Assembly: GCA_965249955.1 (NCBI GenBank)
Contig: OZ252261.1
Location: 1,178,001 to 1,242,000, forward strand
Length of the DNA stretch: 64,000 bases
DNA from: SB11 sp965249955
GTDB lineage: Bacteria > Bacteroidota > Bacteroidia > UBA8524
Direction of reading: 5' to 3'
In this document: in pieces, positions 18,832 through 28,441 of the stretch
Layout of the letters: each line of letters begins with the position of its first letter
How positions within the stretch are numbered: position 1 is the stretch's first letter
The notes under the pieces: generated by a model
Databases searched by the model: none
Seen by the model: only the letters and a program-made list of their open reading frames with translations
Told to the model about the DNA's origin: nothing
Position numbers and translations under genes: made by a program

Positions 18832-18869
18832 TCAGGCCAAAAGGTTTAGATAGTACTTTGTTTCAGATT

Positions 18870-18903
18870 AAGCAGCCCCCGCATTGCGGGGGCTGCTTTT
18901 TTA
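18870..18903 (+). terminator. LruC5 terminator
   Basis: The same 14-bp GC-rich stem and T-run as after LruC4 (stem arms 18870-18883 and 18885-18898). Confidence 0.92.
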
Positions 18904-19031
18904 TTAGTGCTAACCTAATAGTATGAAAAAGAAAAAACCATTTCCCTATAAAGCAATGTAAAAGCCGCTAATAGGTACTGGGCTTTTGGTAAAATTTATG
19001 TTTCTTTGTTGCCCACTTTTAGTACAGTGTT

Positions 19032-19604
19032 TTGCAAGGCAAACTAATTATTATCACAGCCCCATCAGGTTCAGGAAAAACCACCATAGCAAAGTATCTA
19101 CTTTCGCAACTGCCCTCGCTTGAGTTTTCAATATCAGCCACCACACGCAGCCAACGCCCCAATGAAACACATGGGAAAGACTATTATTATGTTGATGTGG
19201 AAGATTTTAAACAACGAATAAAAAACAACGAGTTTGTAGAGCACGAGGAAGTATACCCCAGTGTATTTTACGGCACACTACGCACCGAAATTGATAGAAT
19301 TTGGGCAGCAGGCCATCACGTAGTATTTGATGTTGATGTAGTGGGAAGTAAAAACCTAAAAGAGATGTATGGCGATAAAGCCCTCTTAATGTTTATACGC
19401 CTTCCTAATTATGAAACGCTAGAACAACGCCTGCGCAGCAGAAGTACTGAAACCGACGAACAGCTACAAACCAGATTGAATAAGGCGCGTTTAGAAATGG
19501 AATATGAACAATATGCCGACGTAACCGTTTTAAACGATAATCTTGAAGAAGCCCAACAACGTGCGTTGCAAATTGTGAGCACCTTTATAAACCCCAAGCC
19601 ATAG
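19032..19604 (+). CDS. gmk: guanylate kinase
   Basis: Phosphorylates GMP to GDP with ATP, in the cytosol. The 190-aa length is typical. The P-loop APSGSGKTT is at residues 10-18. The GMP-binding region reads SATTRSQRPNETHGKDYYYV, with FVEHEEVYPSVFYGT after it. The start is TTG at 19032, because the in-frame stop TAG at 19020-19022 leaves no upstream ATG and MQGKLIIITAPSGSGK is the expected N-terminus. Its stop overlaps the nadD start by one base (TAGTG), so the two are translationally coupled. Confidence 0.95.
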   Translation: MQGKLIIITAPSGSGKTTIAKYLLSQLPSLEFSISATTRSQRPNETHGKDYYYVDVEDFKQRIKNNEFVEHEEVYPSVFYGTLRTEIDRIWAAGHHVVFDVDVVGSKNLKEMYGDKALLMFIRLPNYETLEQRLRSRSTETDEQLQTRLNKARLEMEYEQYADVTVLNDNLEEAQQRALQIVSTFINPKP

Positions 19605-20191
19605 TGAATATAGGATTGTTTTTCGGTTCGTTTAACCCCATACATGTTGGCCATTTAATTATAGCCAACTATATGCACCACTTTGGCAGGTTAGATGAAA
19701 TTTGGTTTATAGTATCGCCGCAAAACCCTTTTAAAACCCATAACGAGCTTTTGCCACAAAACCAACGCCTGCAAATGGTACAAATGGCTGTTGAGGGCAA
19801 ACCGTGGCTAAAAGCAAGTGATGTTGAGTTTTCATTACCCCTACCCTCGTATACCGAGAATACATTACGCTATTTGCGCAACACGCACCCCAGCCACAAT
19901 TTTAAAATAATAATGGGTAGCGATAATTTAGCCTCGTTTCATAAGTGGAAAGACTTTGAGGAGATTTTGCAACACCATCAACTATTGGTATACTACCGTT
20001 TTGGGCACCGTAATGACGAGCTGGAAAAACACCCCAATGTATTGTTGTACGATGCACCCGTGCTACACATATCAGCCACTTACGTTCGCGATTTAATACA
20101 TCAAAAAGCGCCCATCAGCTATTTGGTTCCTCCACAAGTTGAAGAATACATAAGCGCTAACCATTGTTTTGAGGTGGCCAAAAAAAGCTAA
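19604..20191 (+). CDS. nadD: nicotinate-nucleotide adenylyltransferase
   Basis: Transfers AMP from ATP to nicotinate mononucleotide in NAD synthesis. The 195 residues begin MNIGLFFGSFNPIHVGH, containing the nucleotidyltransferase HxGH motif (His14-His17). They end with the second conserved motif, ISATYVRDLI, the ISSTxIR-type signature of the family. The start is a GTG that shares its first base with the gmk stop codon. A hairpin follows downstream. Confidence 0.94.
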   Translation: MNIGLFFGSFNPIHVGHLIIANYMHHFGRLDEIWFIVSPQNPFKTHNELLPQNQRLQMVQMAVEGKPWLKASDVEFSLPLPSYTENTLRYLRNTHPSHNFKIIMGSDNLASFHKWKDFEEILQHHQLLVYYRFGHRNDELEKHPNVLLYDAPVLHISATYVRDLIHQKAPISYLVPPQVEEYISANHCFEVAKKS

Positions 20192-20236
20192 ACGCCACAA
20201 CAAACACCAGTACTCTGTTCTCAAAACGCCATAAAA

Positions 20237-20258
20237 AAAGGCGGGAGAACCCGCCTTT
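20237..20258. terminator. bidirectional terminator between nadD and lolA
   Basis: The stem AAAGGCGGG (20237-20245) pairs with CCCGCCTTT (20250-20258) around an AGAA loop. An A-run precedes it and a T-rich tail follows, so it can serve both convergent genes. Confidence 0.88.
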
Positions 20259-20291
20259 ATAGTATATAATTTCTTTTTTGTTGAGTTTGGT

Positions 20292-20954
20292 TTATTGCAA
20301 ATCAATAACCTCTGCACCTGCTTTTCTTTTAGCCTCAACATCCATTTTAAAATGGCTTTTGCTAATGCGTTGGTTAGTAACTTGGCTATTGATAGTATAG
20401 GTTATTTTTACCCCATTTTTCTTAATAATAGTACAACTAACAATAGTGCTTGTTGCCGCATCAACATTTAGTTTCACCTTAGAGTAGTCTTTACCTTCTT
20501 TACCACTTTGAGGCACAAGATCTATAACATCCAGTTTTTTGCCACCCACAGTGGCATTTCCAGACCATACATAATCAAAGCCGTTTTCCCAAAGCGTAAA
20601 AATTTCTGAAGGCTGTATTTCCCTACTCGAAGGAGTGTATTTCTTTATTTGTACCTCATTAACCTCTTTTTGCCAAGTCCATATAGTAGTGCCATCGCAA
20701 ACAATCTCTTGATCGGCCATTTCTATCTTAAAAGCTTTTTTCTTTACCCAAATAGTACCATTATGGCTTTGCTTACTTTTATCAGGGTTTTCAGTTGTAA
20801 TAGTAAAAACCGCCTTTATATTTTTATGGTTTTTATAGGTTTTACTTAGCTTATCTAAAATTGATTTAGCTTTTTTTACATTGTCTTGCGCTGATAATGG
20901 AGCTGCAAAAAAGGTAGTTACAAAAAGTAGAAAGAACAGTTGTTTAATCTTCAT
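20292..20954 (-). CDS. lolA: outer membrane lipoprotein carrier protein LolA-like
   Basis: Periplasmic chaperone expected to carry lipoproteins from the inner to the outer membrane. It is 220 aa with a 23-residue signal peptide (ending PLSAQ). The fold-typical pattern follows: an N-terminal helix (AKSILDKLSKTYKNHKNIKAVF), then strands FKIEMADQEIVCDGTTIWTW and YVWSG, and a late strand with C..IIKKNGVKITYTI. Bacteroidota LolA proteins diverge from the E. coli protein, so the symbol is by family. Such a carrier would serve the LruC lipoproteins upstream, but there is no operon link. Confidence 0.87.
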   Translation of the reverse strand: MKIKQLFFLLFVTTFFAAPLSAQDNVKKAKSILDKLSKTYKNHKNIKAVFTITTENPDKSKQSHNGTIWVKKKAFKIEMADQEIVCDGTTIWTWQKEVNEVQIKKYTPSSREIQPSEIFTLWENGFDYVWSGNATVGGKKLDVIDLVPQSGKEGKDYSKVKLNVDAATSTIVSCTIIKKNGVKITYTINSQVTNQRISKSHFKMDVEAKRKAGAEVIDLQ

Positions 20955-20985
20955 CTAATAAAAAATATTATTTTATGTGTGTGAG

Positions 20986-20993
20986 CAAATATA
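20986..20993 (-). promoter_or_regulatory. -7 element TATATTTG of lolA
   Basis: The reverse complement is TATATTTG (TAnnTTTG), 32 bp before the lolA ATG. Confidence 0.5.
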
Positions 20994-21350
20994 TATCCTA
21001 TAAGGGCAAATGCTATGCCCTTTTGTGTTTGATTGTTCTAAACTGTAAAGGTTTAATTGGGTAAACACTTGTTATAACAGGTGTAGCACAAATTTTAAAA
21101 AAAATAAAAACAGTATATATGGTTAGCAGATAAATAGCCATTTGTAGGTTATATGCTGCACCAAAGCGTGCGAATATAATTTAATAATTACCCAAATAAA
21201 AGATTGAGAATAGCCTACTTTAAAAATTGTAAGCGCACAGTAAAGTACATCGTCAAAAATAAAAAACCTTACCAAACGCGCAATTCTGTAAAACAAATGC
21301 TAATTTGCGAGTTCTTTTAAACGCGGGCATTTTACAGCAGGAACTTCTGA
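20994..21350. other. gene-free spacer before the mre operon
   Basis: AT-rich intergenic DNA between divergent lolA and mreB. It must hold the mreB promoter, but I see no convincing TAnnTTTG element, no RNA gene and no conserved-looking ORF. Confidence 0.5.
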
Positions 21351-22373
21351 ATGAACCCATTTAGCTTTTTAACGCAAGAACTGGCAATAGACTTGGGTAC
21401 TGCCAATACCCTAATTATACATAAAGATAAAGTGGTGGTAGATGAACCGTCTATCATAGCTGTGTCCCGAAGTTCGGGGCAGGTAGTTGCTATAGGCAAC
21501 CAAGCTATGCAAATGCACGGTAAAACGCACGAGGATATTAAAACCATTCGCCCGCTTAAAGATGGTGTAATAGCAGATTTTAATGCCGCCGAACAAATGA
21601 TTCGCGGTTTTATTAAAATGATGACCTCTGGTCGTAAAATCTTCACCCCAAACCTTCGTATGGTTATCTGTATACCTTCGGGAATTACCGAGGTTGAAAA
21701 ACGCGCGGTAAAAGATAGTGCCGAGCGTGCAGGAGGTAAAGAAGTTTACTTGATACACGAGCCTATGGCTGCCGCTATTGGTATTGGTATAGACGTATCG
21801 GAACCTATGGGTAATATGATTATTGACATAGGCGGTGGTACTACCGAGATTGCTGTAATAGCACTGGGCGGTATTGTTTGCGACCAAAGTATACGTGTGG
21901 CCGGTGATGAGTTTACTGCTGATATTACCGATTATATGCGCCGCCAACACAACCTGCTGATAGGTAAGCGTACTGCCGAACGTATGAAAATTGAAGTTGG
22001 TGCTGCACTTAGTGAGTTGGAAAACCCACCCGAAGATTTTGCAGTAAACGGCCGAGATTTGATGACGGGCATACCCAAACAAATAAAAGTAAACTATACC
22101 GAAATAGCCCTAGCACTTGATAAATCAATATCAAAAATTGAAGAGGCTATTTTAAGGGCATTAGAGCTTACCCCGCCTGAGCTTTCTGCCGATATTTACC
22201 AAACAGGCTTGTACCTTACCGGTGGTGGTGCTTTGCTGCGCGGACTAGACAAACGTATTGCAGCAAAAACCAAATTACCTGTTTATGTAGCCGACGATCC
22301 GTTGCGTGCCGTAGTACGTGGTACAGGTATAGCACTTAAAAACGTTGCTACCTTTAAATTTTTGATGACCTGA
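21351..22373 (+). CDS. mreB: rod shape-determining protein MreB
   Basis: Bacterial actin that forms membrane-associated filaments and guides lateral wall synthesis. It is 340 aa. The actin-fold ATPase motifs are visible: phosphate-1 DLGTANT at residues 14-20, phosphate-2 IDIGGGTTEIAV at about 160, and the adenosine motif LTGGGALLRGLD near 288. The hydrophobic N-terminus (MNPFSFLTQE) suits membrane contact. It is the first gene of a five-gene operon mreB-mreC-mreD-mrdA-rodA, with 18 bp to mreC and overlaps between all later genes. Confidence 0.97.
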   Translation: MNPFSFLTQELAIDLGTANTLIIHKDKVVVDEPSIIAVSRSSGQVVAIGNQAMQMHGKTHEDIKTIRPLKDGVIADFNAAEQMIRGFIKMMTSGRKIFTPNLRMVICIPSGITEVEKRAVKDSAERAGGKEVYLIHEPMAAAIGIGIDVSEPMGNMIIDIGGGTTEIAVIALGGIVCDQSIRVAGDEFTADITDYMRRQHNLLIGKRTAERMKIEVGAALSELENPPEDFAVNGRDLMTGIPKQIKVNYTEIALALDKSISKIEEAILRALELTPPELSADIYQTGLYLTGGGALLRGLDKRIAAKTKLPVYVADDPLRAVVRGTGIALKNVATFKFLMT

Positions 22374-22391
22374 TAATATGGAGTAGCCCAC

Positions 22392-23228
22392 ATGCGAAAC
22401 CTGCTGCTTTTTATAGCCCGATTTCATTTGTTTTTTATTTTCGTGCTGTTGCAAACCGTTTCGTTTTCGTTATACATACGCCAAAACCATTTTCAGAAAG
22501 CAATATTTTTTAATACCTCAAACCAAATTACAGGCAGCTTTTACCAAGGTGTAAATGATGTTGAAGAGTACTTTGCATTGAGTGAAATAAACGATAAACT
22601 GCAAGAAGAAAACGCTCGCTTGCGCGGTTTACTAAAAGAATCGGAATATATAGATACTGCTGCCTTTACCCTAAAACAAGACAGCAGCCTGCGCCAAAAA
22701 TACACCTACATACCTGCTGATGTGGTGCGCAATACCGTAAACCTTAAAAACAACTTTCTTACCCTTAATATTGGCAGCAACCATGGCGTACACGAAGAAA
22801 TGGGGGTAATAAGCAGCAAAGGGGTTGTAGGCATAGTGCACAAAGTATCGCCCAATTTTTGCACCGTTATATCGCTACTAAACAGCAATATACGCATAGC
22901 CCCAAAAATTGACAGCGTGCTAAACCAAGGCTCGCTGGTATGGGATGGAAGAAGCTCACAATATGCCGTATTAGAAGATGTTAACGCTTATTTCAGGATA
23001 AAAGAAAAAATGGAAGTGGTTACCAGTAACCTTAGTTCTGTATTTCCTGAAAATATACCCATTGGTACTATTGAAGAAGCCTATATACCATCGGGCGAAA
23101 ACTTTTTTAAGATAAAAGTAAAACTACATACCAATTTTGACAATCTGCACAAGGTGTATGTGGTAGAAAACTTATTGAAACCCGAACAAGATTTATTAGA
23201 ACAAAGCTCAGCCGTTGGTAATAACTAA
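22392..23228 (+). CDS. mreC: rod shape-determining protein MreC
   Basis: Periplasmic scaffold linking MreB to the wall synthases. It is 278 aa, with one N-terminal membrane helix (residues about 11-28, LFFIFVLLQTVSFSLYI), then a coiled-coil stretch (LSEINDKLQEENARLRGLLKES) and the beta-rich MreC core (VVRNTVNLKNNFLTLNIGSNHGV, then GVVGIVHKVSPNFCTVISLL). Its 3' end overlaps the mreD start by 14 bp. Confidence 0.95.
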   Translation: MRNLLLFIARFHLFFIFVLLQTVSFSLYIRQNHFQKAIFFNTSNQITGSFYQGVNDVEEYFALSEINDKLQEENARLRGLLKESEYIDTAAFTLKQDSSLRQKYTYIPADVVRNTVNLKNNFLTLNIGSNHGVHEEMGVISSKGVVGIVHKVSPNFCTVISLLNSNIRIAPKIDSVLNQGSLVWDGRSSQYAVLEDVNAYFRIKEKMEVVTSNLSSVFPENIPIGTIEEAYIPSGENFFKIKVKLHTNFDNLHKVYVVENLLKPEQDLLEQSSAVGNN

Positions 23229-23739
23229 TATATTACGTTACCTGCTTTATTTTGCAGGTTTGCTACTACTGCAAGTGGTGGTGATAGACCCTATTGATTT
23301 AGGCAGGTTTATTACCCCTATTTTGTATGTAACACTGGCAATGGTATTGCCTGCCAACATAAAACCATGGGCACTGTTGGTTATTAGCTTTGTAGCGGGC
23401 ATTATAGCCGATACTTTTTCAGACACGGGAGGTATGCACGCATTTTCATTAGTATGCACAGCATACGTACGCAATTATTTATTACCCTTATTTTTAAGCA
23501 AAGACGACGCCGAAAAACCAATAGAGCCTACACTATTTACATTGGGCTACCGTATGTTTTTTTTCTATGCCGCCAGTCTAACATTTGTATACCATTTGGT
23601 GTTTACCTTTTTAGACGAGGCTACATTAAGCAACTTTTTCGCCTCTATGGGTACGGTATTGGTTAGTACCTTAGTAGCAGTAGTACTAATATTTTTACTA
23701 CAATTGCTGCTATACAGAACCAAGCCACAAGAAGCATGA
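23215..23739 (+). CDS. mreD: rod shape-determining protein MreD
   Basis: Integral membrane partner of MreC, 174 aa with about five hydrophobic segments. The only credible start is TTG 23215, inside the mreC end; the next in-frame Met would remove the first membrane helix. The start is therefore less certain than the gene. The identity rests on size, hydrophobicity, the segment FVAGIIADTFSDTGGMHAF typical of MreD, and position. It ends in an ATGA overlap with mrdA. Confidence 0.9.
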   Translation: MVITNILRYLLYFAGLLLLQVVVIDPIDLGRFITPILYVTLAMVLPANIKPWALLVISFVAGIIADTFSDTGGMHAFSLVCTAYVRNYLLPLFLSKDDAEKPIEPTLFTLGYRMFFFYAASLTFVYHLVFTFLDEATLSNFFASMGTVLVSTLVAVVLIFLLQLLLYRTKPQEA

Positions 23740-25583
23740 GCACAAACGAAAACAGGCATTATTTATACTACTTTATCTTTGGTCTTGTTGGCCTGATACT
23801 GGTAGTACGCCTTTTTTATTTGCAAGTGATTGATAGTAGCTACGAAGAAATAGCCCGCGAAATATCAAAACGCCCTGTTGTGCAGTTTCCACCCAGAGGT
23901 TTAATTTACGATAGAAACGACAAACTACTGGTATACAATGATGTGATATACGATTTGATGGTTATACCCCGTCAAGTTAAAGATTTAGATACCGCTGCCT
24001 TTTGTGCCTTGCTAAACATTACCCCTCAGAATTTTGAAAAAAAGATGAGAAAGGCAAAAGGTGTTCACGGTGCAGCCTCCAGAAAATCATCCATATTTCA
24101 AAAACAAATATCGCCCTATACCTACGCCACCTTTCAAGAAAAGCTATACAAGTTTACAGGCTTTTTTATAGAAGTACGCACCGATAGAAAATACAACACC
24201 ACCAGTATGGCACACGTACTGGGCAATATTGGTGAGGTTTCAGAAAAACGTATCGAACAATCGAACGGATATTACAGGCAGGGCGAATATGTGGGGCTAA
24301 CAGGTATTGAACGCTCGTACGAAGAATTGCTAAGAGGCACTAAAGGCGTACGCAATTTGATGGTAGATGTTTGGGGGCGAGAAATTGGCCCCTATAACAG
24401 AGGCTTGTTTGATACTGCAGCCATTAGCGGCATAAATATAAATGTAACCCTTGATGCTGATTTGCAAGCATTGGGCGAGTTGCTGATGAAAAACAAAATA
24501 GGCAGCTTGGTAGCCATTGAACCTTCTACGGGAGAGATATTGGCTTTGGTAAGCAGCCCCGGCTACGACCCCAATATGTTTGTGGGCAGAGAACGGGGCA
24601 ATAATTACATGAAGTTGCTGAAAGACCCTTTGCGGCCGCTTTTCAATCGCCCGTTAAATGCGCCTTACCCACCGGGTTCGGTATTTAAAATTATAGAATC
24701 GCTCATCGGTCAGCAAGAAGGCGTACTAACGGCTGACACCCGCTACCATTGCGGGGGCGGCTATCGTGTGGGCAATCACATTGTAAAATGCAGTCACCAC
24801 CACTATTCGCCACTAGATTTACGAGGAGGAATAGAGCAAAGTTGCAACCCCTATTTTTGCCAAGTATTCCGTTCAATATTAGATCAAAAGAAATTTAAAA
24901 ACATTGACGAGGCATACGAAAATTGGTACAAACACATGCAGTCATTTGGTGTTGGTACTCAGTTAGGTATTGATTTGTATGGCGAATCGAAAGGGATACT
25001 TTATCCGCATACATATTTCGATAAGCTGTATGGCAAAAATGCTTGGCGCAGCACCAATGTTATATCGCTATCTATTGGGCAAGGCGAGGTAGGTATTACC
25101 CCGCTGCAAATGGCAAATATTGTAGCCATAGTTGCCAACAGAGGCTTTTTCTTCACTCCACATATATTAAAAACCATCACCGATGGCAAACCATTGCCTG
25201 CCGAATACACAACAAAACGCTACACAACTGTTGATACACAGTATTTTGAAGTAGTGGTAGAAGGCATGGCGCGCGTGGTAAACAACGGTACTGCCCGTGT
25301 GGCACAAATAGATAGTATACAAGTGTGCGGCAAAACAGGTACTGCACAAAACCCGCATGGCGACGACCACTCGGTATTTTTTGGTTTTGCGCCCATGCAC
25401 AAACCCAAAATAGCTATTGCCGTTTTGGTTGAAAATGGCGGATACGGCTCACGTTGGGCTGCACCCATTGCCAGCCTTATGATGGAGTATTATATTAAAG
25501 GGCATATACCTGCAAAAAGAGAATACTTGAAACAACGAATGATTGAGGGAGACTTGATAAGCAAACTAAATGGCCAAAGATGA
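23736..25583 (+). CDS. mrdA: penicillin-binding protein 2 (elongation transpeptidase)
   Basis: Class B PBP that cross-links peptidoglycan during side-wall elongation, working with the glycosyltransferase RodA. It is 615 aa. There is a single N-terminal membrane anchor (residues about 9-30), then a PBP dimerisation domain containing PPRGLIYDRNDKLL. The transpeptidase has all three motifs: SxxK at Ser315-Lys318 (PGSVFK), SCN at 369-371 and KTG at 533-535 (CGKTGTAQN). The start ATG overlaps the mreD stop as ATGA, and the end overlaps rodA by 14 bp. Confidence 0.96.
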   Translation: MSTNENRHYLYYFIFGLVGLILVVRLFYLQVIDSSYEEIAREISKRPVVQFPPRGLIYDRNDKLLVYNDVIYDLMVIPRQVKDLDTAAFCALLNITPQNFEKKMRKAKGVHGAASRKSSIFQKQISPYTYATFQEKLYKFTGFFIEVRTDRKYNTTSMAHVLGNIGEVSEKRIEQSNGYYRQGEYVGLTGIERSYEELLRGTKGVRNLMVDVWGREIGPYNRGLFDTAAISGININVTLDADLQALGELLMKNKIGSLVAIEPSTGEILALVSSPGYDPNMFVGRERGNNYMKLLKDPLRPLFNRPLNAPYPPGSVFKIIESLIGQQEGVLTADTRYHCGGGYRVGNHIVKCSHHHYSPLDLRGGIEQSCNPYFCQVFRSILDQKKFKNIDEAYENWYKHMQSFGVGTQLGIDLYGESKGILYPHTYFDKLYGKNAWRSTNVISLSIGQGEVGITPLQMANIVAIVANRGFFFTPHILKTITDGKPLPAEYTTKRYTTVDTQYFEVVVEGMARVVNNGTARVAQIDSIQVCGKTGTAQNPHGDDHSVFFGFAPMHKPKIAIAVLVENGGYGSRWAAPIASLMMEYYIKGHIPAKREYLKQRMIEGDLISKLNGQR

Positions 25584-26856
25584 GCAACTGATAAAAACCT
25601 CGACTTTTGATTGGCTTACCATACTAATATATATATTAATGGTAGGCTGGGGATGGCTTGCCATATACTCTGCCGATTATAGTGTAGAAAGCCCAAGTAT
25701 TTTTTCGCTCGACCAAAGCTATGGCCGCCAACTAATATGGATTGTTGCCGCTTTTGTGGTGGCTTTGGTGATATTATTGCTCGACCATAGAATATACCCT
25801 GCCTTTGGCTATGCAATATACGGCATAGTAATGCTGGCACTCGTCTCCGTATTTTTTTTAGTAACAAAACGTACAGGGGGTGCGCTTTCGTGGTTCGAGA
25901 TTGGTTCGTTCAAATTTCAACCTTCAGAGTTTGCCAAATTTGCTACTGCACTTGCACTTGCAAAGTTTCTTAGCGGGTATGGTATTAGCTTTAAAGATAA
26001 GAAAACACGCCTAATCAGCTTTGGTATTTTTGCACTACCCATGATGCTAATTTTGCTGCAAAACGATACGGGTAGCGCAATGGTATTTGGCGCATTTGTA
26101 TTGGTATTGTACCGCGAAGGTTTATCAGGTTTTTGGCTGTTTGTGGGAGTGTATGTGGGCATACTTTTTTTACTATCAATATTGGTAGAAAAAATTGTGC
26201 TAATACCCATACTTACCAGTGTTGCCCTTATGCTTTTCTTATTTCTACGTTCAAACAAAAGCATGGTAGTGGTGTTGGCAATCTTTTATACCATATCAAT
26301 AGGCCTAATTTTTAGTGTCGATTATGTATACTACAGTGTAATAAAAGAGCATCAACGCCAGCGTATAGAAGTAATGCTTGGGCGTATAGATGATAAGCAA
26401 GATATTGGCTACAACGTATACCAAAGCAAGGTAGCCATTGGCTCGGGGGGTGTATATGGCAAAGGATTTTTGCAGGGCACGCAAACCCGCTTGCGCTACG
26501 TACCCGAGCAAAATACCGACTTTATTTTTTGTACCATTGGCGAAGAATACGGCTTTATAGGCTCAATGGGTTTGGTAATACTTTACGTGTGCCTGCTGAT
26601 ACGGCTAACACAAATAGCTGAACGACAGCGAAGCCGCTTTAACCGTGTATATGCCTATTGTGTAGCCTCTATTCTGTTTTTGCACTTTGCCATAAACATT
26701 AGTATGACTATTGGGCTTTTCCCCGTTGTGGGTATACCGTTGCCGTTTTTTAGCTACGGAGGTTCATCACTGCTTAGTTTCACCATTATGCTGTTTATCT
26801 TACTTCGTTTAGATTCTAACAGAGGAAACGAGATTAAGCGCGCTTTTGAAATTTAG
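25570..26856 (+). CDS. rodA: peptidoglycan glycosyltransferase RodA
   Basis: SEDS-family glycosyltransferase that polymerises lipid II in the elongasome. It is 428 aa with about ten membrane helices. The SEDS signature near the C-terminus is intact (FPVVGIPLPFFSYGGSSLL), as are SEFAKFATALALAKFL and the loop containing EQNTDFIFCTIGEEYGF. Last gene of the rod operon. No clear hairpin follows it. Confidence 0.96.
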   Translation: MAKDEQLIKTSTFDWLTILIYILMVGWGWLAIYSADYSVESPSIFSLDQSYGRQLIWIVAAFVVALVILLLDHRIYPAFGYAIYGIVMLALVSVFFLVTKRTGGALSWFEIGSFKFQPSEFAKFATALALAKFLSGYGISFKDKKTRLISFGIFALPMMLILLQNDTGSAMVFGAFVLVLYREGLSGFWLFVGVYVGILFLLSILVEKIVLIPILTSVALMLFLFLRSNKSMVVVLAIFYTISIGLIFSVDYVYYSVIKEHQRQRIEVMLGRIDDKQDIGYNVYQSKVAIGSGGVYGKGFLQGTQTRLRYVPEQNTDFIFCTIGEEYGFIGSMGLVILYVCLLIRLTQIAERQRSRFNRVYAYCVASILFLHFAINISMTIGLFPVVGIPLPFFSYGGSSLLSFTIMLFILLRLDSNRGNEIKRAFEI

Positions 26857-26923
26857 GTTTAGTTACCTTACCTATAAACACAGCAAACTACATTTACCAA
26901 ACAGCCCATAACTTACAAATAGT

Positions 26924-26931
26924 TACCTTTG
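26924..26931 (+). promoter_or_regulatory. -7 element TACCTTTG just upstream of the aldehyde dehydrogenase
   Basis: A perfect TAnnTTTG element ends 8 bp before the ATG at 26940, so the transcript should be leaderless or nearly so. Confidence 0.55.
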
Positions 26932-26939
26932 CACCTGCC

Positions 26940-28382
26940 ATGATAAAAATTGCTAACTACATTAACGGTGAGATGATTGCACCCCAAAGCGGTGCTTATA
27001 TAGATAATTACGAGCCTGCAACAGGATTGGTATACAGCCATTGCCCTGATAGTGACGAGACCGATGTGCAAGCTGCTGTTGAGGCGGCACAAGCTGCTTT
27101 TGAGGGATGGGCAAATATGCCTATTACTGAGCGAAGTAAGATACTGTTGCGCCTATCGCAACTAATGGAAGACAATTTGGATAAACTGGCCGAGGCCGAA
27201 AGTCAAGACCAAGGCAAGCCTGTATGGCTAGCACAAAAAGGAGAAATACCTCGCGCAATGCAAAACATCCATTTTTTTGCTACTGCTATTGAGCATTTTG
27301 CCAGCGAAGCACATCCTATGACTGATTTTGCGCTAAACTATACCCTACGCACCCCTATTGGTGTGGTGGGCTGCATTAGCCCTTGGAATTTGCCTTTGTA
27401 TCTATTTACATGGAAAATAGCCCCTGCGCTTGCCGCAGGAAATTGCGTAATAGCAAAACCATCAGAAATTACACCTATGACGGCCTACTTGTTTGGTAAA
27501 CTGTGCGCTGAGGCGGGCTTGCCCAAAGGAGTGCTAAACATTATACACGGGCTTGGCCCTAAAGTAGGCAGTGCTATTGTGGCGCATCCTGCTATTACTA
27601 CAATATCGTTTACAGGCGGAACGGCTACAGGCAAACATATTGCAAGTGTTGCCGCGCCAATGTTTAAAAAACTTTCGCTTGAATTGGGTGGTAAAAACCC
27701 CAATATAATTTTTGACGATTGCGATTTTGATAAGGCTGTGAAAACCTCGGTGCTTTCATCGTTCCAAAACCAAGGCGAGATATGTTTGTGTGGCTCGCGC
27801 ATTTTTGTGCAACGCGGCATATACAATAAGTTTAAAGATGCCTTTGTAGCTAAAGTTAAAGAACTTAAAGTGGGCGACCCTATGGAGGAAAAAACCAAAG
27901 TAGGTGCAATAGCCTCACAAGCACATTTTGAAAAAGTGATGGGCTATATTTCTTTGGCTAAAGAAGAAGGCGGTACTGTACTTACAGGTGGCGAACGTGT
28001 GCAGGTTGAAGGACGCTGCAAAGACGGTTGGTTTATAGCCCCAACAGTAATTGAGGGTTTAAGCTACAATTGCCGCACCAACCAAGAAGAAATTTTTGGC
28101 CCTGTGGTTACTATTATGCCTTTTGACACTGAGGAGGAAGTTTTGCAATATGCTAACAGTACTACTTATGGACTTGCCGGTACTGTGTGGACGGAAAACC
28201 TTACCAAAGCCCACCGTGTGGCTGCAAAACTTAAAAGCGGTATTGTTTGGGTAAACTGCTGGTTGCTGCGCGACCTTCGTACGCCTTTTGGGGGTATGAA
28301 ACAAAGTGGTGTAGGCCGTGAAGGCGGTTGGGAAGCCCTGCGCTTTTTTACCGAGCCAAAAAATGTGTGCATTAAACTGTAA
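26940..28382 (+). CDS. NAD(P)-dependent aldehyde dehydrogenase
   Basis: Oxidises an aldehyde to the acid with NAD(P)+. The 480 residues are the usual size. The N-terminal part NYINGEMIAPQSGAYIDNYEPATG is followed by the cofactor-binding PWNLPLYLFTWKIAPALAAGN and SFTGGTATGK. Catalytic Glu248 is in LELGGKNPN and catalytic Cys282 in NQGEICLCGSR. The C-terminal EIFGPVVTIMPF and PFGGMKQSGVGREGG are present. The sequence style resembles 2-aminomuconic/2-hydroxymuconic semialdehyde dehydrogenases (ALDH8-like), which would fit tryptophan or aromatic breakdown, but no pathway partner is adjacent. Confidence 0.92.
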   Translation: MIKIANYINGEMIAPQSGAYIDNYEPATGLVYSHCPDSDETDVQAAVEAAQAAFEGWANMPITERSKILLRLSQLMEDNLDKLAEAESQDQGKPVWLAQKGEIPRAMQNIHFFATAIEHFASEAHPMTDFALNYTLRTPIGVVGCISPWNLPLYLFTWKIAPALAAGNCVIAKPSEITPMTAYLFGKLCAEAGLPKGVLNIIHGLGPKVGSAIVAHPAITTISFTGGTATGKHIASVAAPMFKKLSLELGGKNPNIIFDDCDFDKAVKTSVLSSFQNQGEICLCGSRIFVQRGIYNKFKDAFVAKVKELKVGDPMEEKTKVGAIASQAHFEKVMGYISLAKEEGGTVLTGGERVQVEGRCKDGWFIAPTVIEGLSYNCRTNQEEIFGPVVTIMPFDTEEEVLQYANSTTYGLAGTVWTENLTKAHRVAAKLKSGIVWVNCWLLRDLRTPFGGMKQSGVGREGGWEALRFFTEPKNVCIKL

Positions 28383-28441
28383 ACCAGTTTTAAGTTTATA
28401 GTCGCCTGTTTTAAGTCTCCAAACTTTTATCATTTTGGTTT

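Larger units (their letters stand above)
14157..18910 (+). repeat. tandem duplication of a LruC unit (copies 4 and 5)
   Basis: The two repeat units, about 14157-16520 and 16544-18910, each contain promoter, gene and terminator. Identity is nearly complete over the first 490 bp of coding sequence. It drops sharply after the TTGCAC at about 14736/17123, recovers gradually from about 15440/17837, and is very high from about 15581/17971 through the terminators. Confidence 0.88.

Noticed and set aside
5059..28382. A dispersed aromatic-degradation pathway made of the PcaF-like thiolase and the muconic-semialdehyde-like dehydrogenase
   Set aside because: The genes are 20 kb apart, on opposite strands, with no other pathway gene in the window. 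Substrate calls from family style alone are too weak.
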